NCBI GenBank assembly: GCA_034189755.1
Contig: JAXIHJ010000065.1
Coordinates: forward strand, 1-8,794
DNA: 8,794 nucleotides
Direction: 5' to 3'
Origin: JAXIHJ01 sp034189755
GTDB taxonomy: Bacteria; Planctomycetota; Phycisphaerae; SM23-33
Shown here piece after piece: positions 7,014-8,794 of this stretch. Every line of letters starts with the position of its first letter. Position 1 is the stretch's first letter. The position numbers and the translations under genes are program-made. Below the pieces are notes generated by a model. The model had not been told where the DNA came from. It was given only the letters and a program-made list of their open reading frames with translations, and made no database searches.

Positions 7014-8498
7014 TCATTTCCTCATCGGAAAATTCTCCCCGGTCAGTTGCTTCATGGATTTGGAGATATCTGCGGACCGCATCACCTCAGGCAGAGGCCC
7101 GGCGGTGGTCATAATGAACGTAACACTGTTGCGATAGTTCAGCCCGCCGTGCGTCGAAGCTATCGAGACCGAGCCTGCGAAGGATTTCAGGCCGGAATAA
7201 AAACGGTCCTCCAGCGAGATAATTACGTCCGGGCAGTTTTCGACCAGCGCGAAATGCGCCCGCCAGAGGCGTTGTAGCGGCGCCGGGTATTTGTGTTTGG
7301 CCGTCGCCTTCAGCAGCGCGTCGGCGTCTATCGCGCCGGACTCGTCATGTTGCAGTGTCGCGAGTATCCGTCTTAGCTCCAGCGGGTCGCCGCTGGTGGG
7401 CTGATAACTGTAACCCCGGCCGCTTCTGGTGATAATCGCCCGCCCGCCGTTTCGGCCCAGCACTACAACTCTGTCCGCATCGGCATAGCTGGCCAGTTCA
7501 ACGCCTTCGCAGCTGATGAGGTCTTCAGCCAGTTTGCGGCTGCGGCGCGTGGCGAAGCTGGCATAGGTAACCAGCCCGAACCGGACGTACACCACGTCTT
7601 GCGGCTTATCCAGCCGGTCGCGCAATCGCCAGCCGGCCTGTTTCAGGTGCTTTTCAAGTTCGATGCGCTGTGCCGGCTGATAGCTGTGGCCGTGGTCGGC
7701 CAAAAGCGTAATCTTGGTCTGCCCGCGGGTTTCATAGAGCACCTGGTTAACAAACCGCTCAATACGCCGCAGACAACCGCGCTGTCCGTCGGCGCCGCTT
7801 CGCGTGCCGACACCGGCGGAACTGACGAAATAGGCCAGCACCTCCTGTGTCGCCCGGCGGTCGAAAAGGCGCTTGGCGTCGTTTATCTCCTTGCCGAAGA
7901 CCGCTTCGGGATACAAATAGCCTATCGCGTCCCAGATCATCTTGGCCCTGTATTGCAGCAGGCGGTTGTAGGGTTCGTTTTTGCCGGCGAGATAGTCGTT
8001 TTTGCCGCCGATAGTCCGGTTGCGTTTGCGGTCGAAGCAGGCGGCCTCGAAACCGCGACAGGGGATGTAGCCGAGTATGTCCTCCATGCACGGGTCGGTC
8101 AACGTCGGGTATGGCGCGATAACGCGGGACGGCGGAAAGCACATCCGCAGCCCGCCCGCGTCGTAATATTCCTTCAGAAGGTCGTAGCCGAACCCGTCGA
8201 GGATAATGACCAGGTGGCGGCACCTGCCGAATTCAATCGCGTCGAGGTTTATCAGGACGTCCGGTTTCTCGTCGCCGTCGTTGTCATAGGCGATGCGATC
8301 TACCCGCCCGGTCGGCTCGGCGTACAGGAAGAAATCCGCCTTGCCGTCGTGGTCGGCGTCGTAGGCGGCGGCAGCCTGCGACGCTTCGGCGGCGGCCTTT
8401 GAAAGATCAGCCGGAAAGTGAACGGGCTTTTGGCAGCCGGCCGACAGGGCGGCGAAACCCACAGCCACCGCATGCGTGATTCGTGTCAATGTTCTCAT
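7014..8498 (-). CDS. Lipoprotein with calcium-loop motifs and an alkaline-phosphatase-superfamily (phosphodiesterase-like) domain
   Basis: This 494-residue protein starts with a lipoprotein signal: Arg2 and Arg6, a hydrophobic stretch, then LSAGC with the lipidated Cys22. Residues 47-55 (DADHDGKAD) and 72-80 (DNDGDEKPD) are two DxDxD-type loops about 25 residues apart, like the calcium loops of EF-hand, dockerin or VCBS repeats. The rest resembles alkaline-phosphatase-superfamily phosphodiesterases: Asp101 in IILDGFG, candidate nucleophile Thr134 in PTLTDP, Asp268 and His269 in LLADHGH, and His450 in STHGG. The segment YFVSSAGVGTRSG (223-235) aligns with the family's D-x-x-x-H metal-ligand segment but has Ala228 and Thr232 instead. 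It is therefore either a divergent one-metal enzyme or inactive. Substrate is unknown. The ATG at 8498 has GGGAG five bases upstream. It converges with metX-metW and is not in an operon here. The AlkP fold and lipoprotein calls are fairly sure, the function is not. Confidence 0.75.
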   Translation of the reverse strand: MRTLTRITHAVAVGFAALSAGCQKPVHFPADLSKAAAEASQAAAAYDADHDGKADFFLYAEPTGRVDRIAYDNDGDEKPDVLINLDAIEFGRCRHLVIILDGFGYDLLKEYYDAGGLRMCFPPSRVIAPYPTLTDPCMEDILGYIPCRGFEAACFDRKRNRTIGGKNDYLAGKNEPYNRLLQYRAKMIWDAIGYLYPEAVFGKEINDAKRLFDRRATQEVLAYFVSSAGVGTRSGADGQRGCLRRIERFVNQVLYETRGQTKITLLADHGHSYQPAQRIELEKHLKQAGWRLRDRLDKPQDVVYVRFGLVTYASFATRRSRKLAEDLISCEGVELASYADADRVVVLGRNGGRAIITRSGRGYSYQPTSGDPLELRRILATLQHDESGAIDADALLKATAKHKYPAPLQRLWRAHFALVENCPDVIISLEDRFYSGLKSFAGSVSIASTHGGLNYRNSVTFIMTTAGPLPEVMRSADISKSMKQLTGENFPMRK

Positions 8499-8507
8499 GC
8501 CTTCTCC

Positions 8508-8543
8508 CGGAAAACTCTCGGCGGACCGCCGTCGGAAAACTCT
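8508..8543 (-). repeat. 11-bp direct repeat flanking a 13-bp GC palindrome in the lipoprotein leader
   Basis: CGGAAAACTCT occurs exactly at 8508-8518 and again at 8533-8543, 25 bp apart. Between the copies sits CGGCGGACCGCCG (8519-8531), a perfect palindrome around its central base, plus one T. In the lipoprotein mRNA the copy nearer the gene reads AGAGTTTTCCG and runs directly into the GGGAG ribosome-binding site. The palindrome could form a five-pair stem with a three-base loop. The layout could serve a regulator binding both repeats or an RNA structure controlling translation. It could also be a simple local duplication. Confidence 0.6.
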
Positions 8544-8548
8544 AGTTC

Positions 8549-8554
8549 ATTGTA
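8549..8554 (-). promoter_or_regulatory. Possible -10 element of the lipoprotein gene promoter
   Basis: On the minus strand, TACAAT at 8554-8549 matches TATAAT at five of six positions. Transcription would start near 8542, inside the outer copy of the 11-bp direct repeat, leaving a leader of about 44 bases. The matching -35 at 16-17 bp spacing is poor (GATACA at best), so the promoter may need an activator, or the call may be wrong. Confidence 0.25.
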
Positions 8555-8583
8555 TCCTCTTACGGTAATCTGTATCGGCGTGG

Positions 8584-8612
8584 AAGCGATATTTTACAAT
8601 GTAAAACCGCTT
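8584..8612. repeat. AT-rich palindrome, possible operator
   Basis: TTTTAC at 8592-8597 and GTAAAA at 8601-8606 are perfect inverted repeats around AAT. Outer arms AAGCG (8584-8588) and CGCTT (8608-8612) extend the symmetry after a small unequal bulge. The element stands out as AT-rich in a GC-rich region. It lies 86 bp upstream of the lipoprotein start and upstream of the plus-strand Shine-Dalgarno at 8781-8787, the kind of place where a dimeric repressor or activator site for divergent genes would be. No run of T follows, so a terminator is unlikely. I cannot assign a regulator. Confidence 0.35.
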
Positions 8613-8713
8613 GGCTGGCTCATGTGTCGCTGGCTGCGGGCCTTCTGGCGGGGGTGCCTGTGGTCGAGGCTGAATGGCCTGGCTCTGCGCAAGGTCCCGC
8701 CGCCGGATGCTTC

Positions 8714-8782
8714 ATGAAGTTAAGGCCGCGCCAGAAGGCCGCCCTGGAGAAGATAACGGGGCGGCCTTGGCATGTCTGGTAA
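8714..8782 (+). CDS. Doubtful small ORF just before the edge gene
   Basis: From ATG at 8714 the frame encodes 22 residues, MKLRPRQKAALEKITGRPWH and then VW, ending at TAA (8780-8782). The same frame is open upstream to 8546, with a GTG at 8624 that would give 52 residues starting with an Ala/Leu/Val-rich stretch. The Lys/Arg/Glu-rich end looks protein-like and its composition is more normal than that of the overlapping frame. The stop codon merges with the next Shine-Dalgarno, a spacing often seen in operons. Against it: no Shine-Dalgarno precedes either start, it is very short, and the 10-bp inverted repeat lies inside it. I recognise no family. Confidence 0.2.
   Translation: MKLRPRQKAALEKITGRPWHVW
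8735..8768 (+). repeat. Perfect 10-bp inverted repeat with a competing third arm
   Basis: AAGGCCGCCC at 8735-8744 and GGGCGGCCTT at 8759-8768 are exact reverse complements around a 14-base loop. The first eight bases of the left arm, AAGGCCGC, also occur directly at 8722-8729, so the right arm (GCGGCCTT, 8761-8768) could pair with either left copy. No U-tract follows, so it is not a standard intrinsic terminator. It ends 12 bases before the AAGGAGG at 8781-8787, in the probable leader of the gene beyond the edge. Translational control is possible but unproven. Confidence 0.5.
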
Positions 8783-8787
8783 GGAGG
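8781..8787 (+). promoter_or_regulatory. Strong Shine-Dalgarno of a gene beginning at or beyond the right edge
   Basis: AAGGAGG is an almost ideal Shine-Dalgarno sequence. A GTG at 8792-8794, four bases after it, is a possible start codon, but the spacing is short and the true start may be a few bases past the edge. The gene would run on the plus strand, divergent from the lipoprotein gene. Nothing of its product can be seen. Confidence 0.4.
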
Positions 8788-8794
8788 CTTTGTG

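Larger units (their letters stand above)
8499..8794. other. Gene-poor region upstream of the lipoprotein gene, reaching the right edge
   Basis: These 296 bp contain no convincing full gene. From left to right they hold the lipoprotein gene's ribosome-binding site and leader with an 11-bp direct repeat around a GC palindrome, a TACAAT -10 candidate on the minus strand, an AT-rich palindrome at 8592-8606, a doubtful small plus-strand ORF, a 10-bp inverted repeat, and a strong plus-strand Shine-Dalgarno at the end. A plus-strand frame encoding 99 residues (8418-8717) crosses this region, but it lies antisense to the lipoprotein signal peptide and has a Trp/Cys/Arg-rich composition unlike a real protein, so I leave it out. 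Confidence 0.5.

Noticed and set aside
7599..8402. Plus-strand open frame of 267 codons opposite the lipoprotein gene
   Set aside because: The minus-strand frame has a lipobox, a ribosome-binding site and superfamily motifs. This one has none, and its translation is a typical antisense artefact.
8418..8717. Plus-strand 99-residue frame crossing the lipoprotein start and the intergenic region
   Set aside because: It overlaps the signal-peptide coding region antisense, lacks a ribosome-binding site, and is rich in Trp, Cys and Arg. Its C-terminal part vaguely resembles an acyltransferase N-terminus, but no catalytic motif follows.
8735..8768. Intrinsic terminator reading from the left
   Set aside because: The stem is strong but the loop is long (14 bases), no T-tract follows, and no plus-strand gene just upstream needs ending.

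Overview
The window reads as ordinary chromosomal DNA from a free-living, fairly GC-rich bacterium. Two features suggest the Planctomycetota, possibly a Phycisphaerae-like lineage: a GlmU-like protein with the alternative NTP_transf_4-type N-terminus, and homoserine acetyltransferase fused to MetW. This assignment is an inference from gene content and was not tested by a search. There are five complete genes, one gene fragment at the left edge, and probably the ribosome-binding site of another gene at the right edge. I see no transposase, phage gene, CRISPR array, tRNA or rRNA.

Left block (1-3616, minus strand): a three-gene run, transcribed right to left. It consists of a GlmU-like sugar-nucleotide enzyme, a fused alpha/beta ADP-forming acyl-CoA synthetase, and the start of an acyl carrier protein that runs off the edge. 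The gaps are 57 and 33 bp, so an operon is likely. A plausible promoter and a GC-rich leader hairpin lie in the 204-bp divergent gap at 3617-3820.

Middle block (3821-6998, plus strand): a two-gene methionine operon. MetY (O-acetylhomoserine sulfhydrylase) is followed 52 bp later by one 605-residue protein joining MetX (homoserine O-acetyltransferase) to MetW. Together they would convert homoserine to O-acetylhomoserine and then, with sulfide, to homocysteine. I recognise no SAM riboswitch upstream.

Right block (7014-8498, minus strand): a predicted lipoprotein with two calcium-loop-like motifs and an alkaline-phosphatase-superfamily domain. It converges tail to tail with metX-metW, 15 bp apart. 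By my motif alignment, two residues of one metal site (Asp and His) are replaced by Ala and Thr. The last 296 bp hold its leader, which carries an 11-bp direct repeat flanking a GC palindrome. They also hold an AT-rich palindrome, a perfect 10-bp inverted repeat with a competing third arm, a doubtful small ORF, and a strong Shine-Dalgarno sequence pointing off the right edge.

I do not see a clearly undescribed system. The points most worth checking are the altered metal site in the lipoprotein, the organisation of its leader, the MetX-MetW fusion, and the GlmU-like/acyl-CoA synthetase/ACP gene cluster.
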